Source: Kamptonema formosum PCC 6407
GTDB lineage: Bacteria; Cyanobacteriota; Cyanobacteriia; Cyanobacteriales; Microcoleaceae
Length of the DNA stretch: 64,000 nt
Direction of reading: 5' to 3'
NCBI RefSeq assembly: GCF_000332155.1
Contig: NZ_KB235908.1
Location: 62,001-126,000, forward strand
In this document: in pieces, positions 63,784 through 64,000 of the stretch
How the letters are laid out: the number at the start of each line of letters is the position of its first letter
Position numbering within the stretch: the stretch's first letter is position 1
Program-made: the position numbers and the translations under genes
Notes under the pieces: generated by a model
Database searches by the model: none
What the model was told of the DNA's origin: nothing
Seen by the model: only the letters and a program-made list of their open reading frames with translations

Positions 63784-64000
63784 ATGTCTACCGCACGTCA
63801 CCACGCCGAATGGTTATCTCTGGTTGAAGCTTCCGGGCCTTTTTTAAGTTTACCCGTATTGCTGAAAGTGTTTCCCAGTGGGTTAGATGCCCATGACTCG
63901 GAACATTTTAAGCTGTTACGGTTAGCCTATGAAGAATGGCAGGATAATCAACTGGGGGCGCGTCCTGAAAAAGCGATTCATCGCGCTTGGGTGGAATTTG
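63784..64000 (+). CDS. drmMI: DISARM adenine methyltransferase DrmMI, 3' end outside window
   Basis: ATG at 63784; 72 codons are visible to the window end without a stop. HHAEWLSLVEASGPFLSLPV, then VFPSGLDAHD and FKLLRLAYEEWQDNQ, matches the N-terminus of class 1 DISARM DrmMI (Eco57I-type N6-adenine methyltransferase) as I recall it. Catalytic motifs lie beyond the window. The position two genes after drmD supports the call. Confidence 0.75.
   Translation, partial: MSTARHHAEWLSLVEASGPFLSLPVLLKVFPSGLDAHDSEHFKLLRLAYEEWQDNQLGARPEKAIHRAWVEF

Noticed and set aside
1..64000. tRNA or rRNA genes
   Set aside because: No tRNA T-loop/acceptor combinations or rRNA segments were recognised on either strand, although a scan by eye can miss one.

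Overview
The DNA is cyanobacterial: the octamer GCGATCGC and its GCGATCG derivatives occur throughout, and many proteins are of types familiar from filamentous cyanobacteria (Oscillatoria/Microcoleus-like; genus is an inference). Almost all of the window is accessory DNA. A conjugation-type secretion locus, a plasmid-type primase, a tyrosine recombinase and several defence modules point to a large plasmid or an integrated conjugative element.

Layout. 1-12.1 kb: a + strand type IV secretion cluster with pilin-like (VirB2), VirB4, secreted VirB5-like, VirB6-like, VirB8-like, VirB10 and VirB9-like proteins, interrupted by a small MITE-like palindrome. 12.3-21 kb: an orphan DNA methyltransferase, a strongly structured non-coding stretch, a promoter with a small ORF, a tyrosine recombinase and a 1319-residue primase-like replication protein. 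21-24 kb: a decayed gene, a nitroreductase and two unknown proteins. 24-44 kb: a type III CRISPR-Cas region. It holds an HTH-NACHT STAND ATPase, divergent RT-Cas1, a leader with a promoter, an 11-repeat array, and a Cmr6/Cmr1-like fusion on the + strand. On the - strand run a two-TM coiled-coil protein, a CARF-HEPN protein, Cas10 in two frames, Cmr3, Cmr4 and a small subunit. Upstream of these lie a RelE-like toxin, cas2 and the 3' end of a second cas1 cut by an ISL3-family element. 44-48 kb: Hsp20, a peroxiredoxin-like protein and a CoiA-like/GIY-YIG protein. 48.6-55.7 kb: a translationally overlapping SF1 helicase and PLD-nuclease pair. 55.7-59.5 kb: small unknown genes and a RecD/Dda-like helicase. 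59.8-64 kb: the start of a class 1 DISARM operon (drmD, an inserted PD-(D/E)XK-like gene, start of drmMI), which runs off the right edge.

Most striking is the type III locus. By eye, its Cas10 has no HD domain and no GGDD motif and is split between two reading frames. Its Cas7/Cmr4 has Asn where the RNA-cleaving Asp normally sits. Yet it keeps a CARF-HEPN effector with an intact Rx4H motif, and a CorA-like-topology membrane protein built on six 18-residue helical repeats. It may be a decaying system, or a type III complex that recognises targets and signals in a non-canonical way through a membrane partner. No cas6 is visible. All functional calls come from reading the sequence and recalling families; no database search was run.
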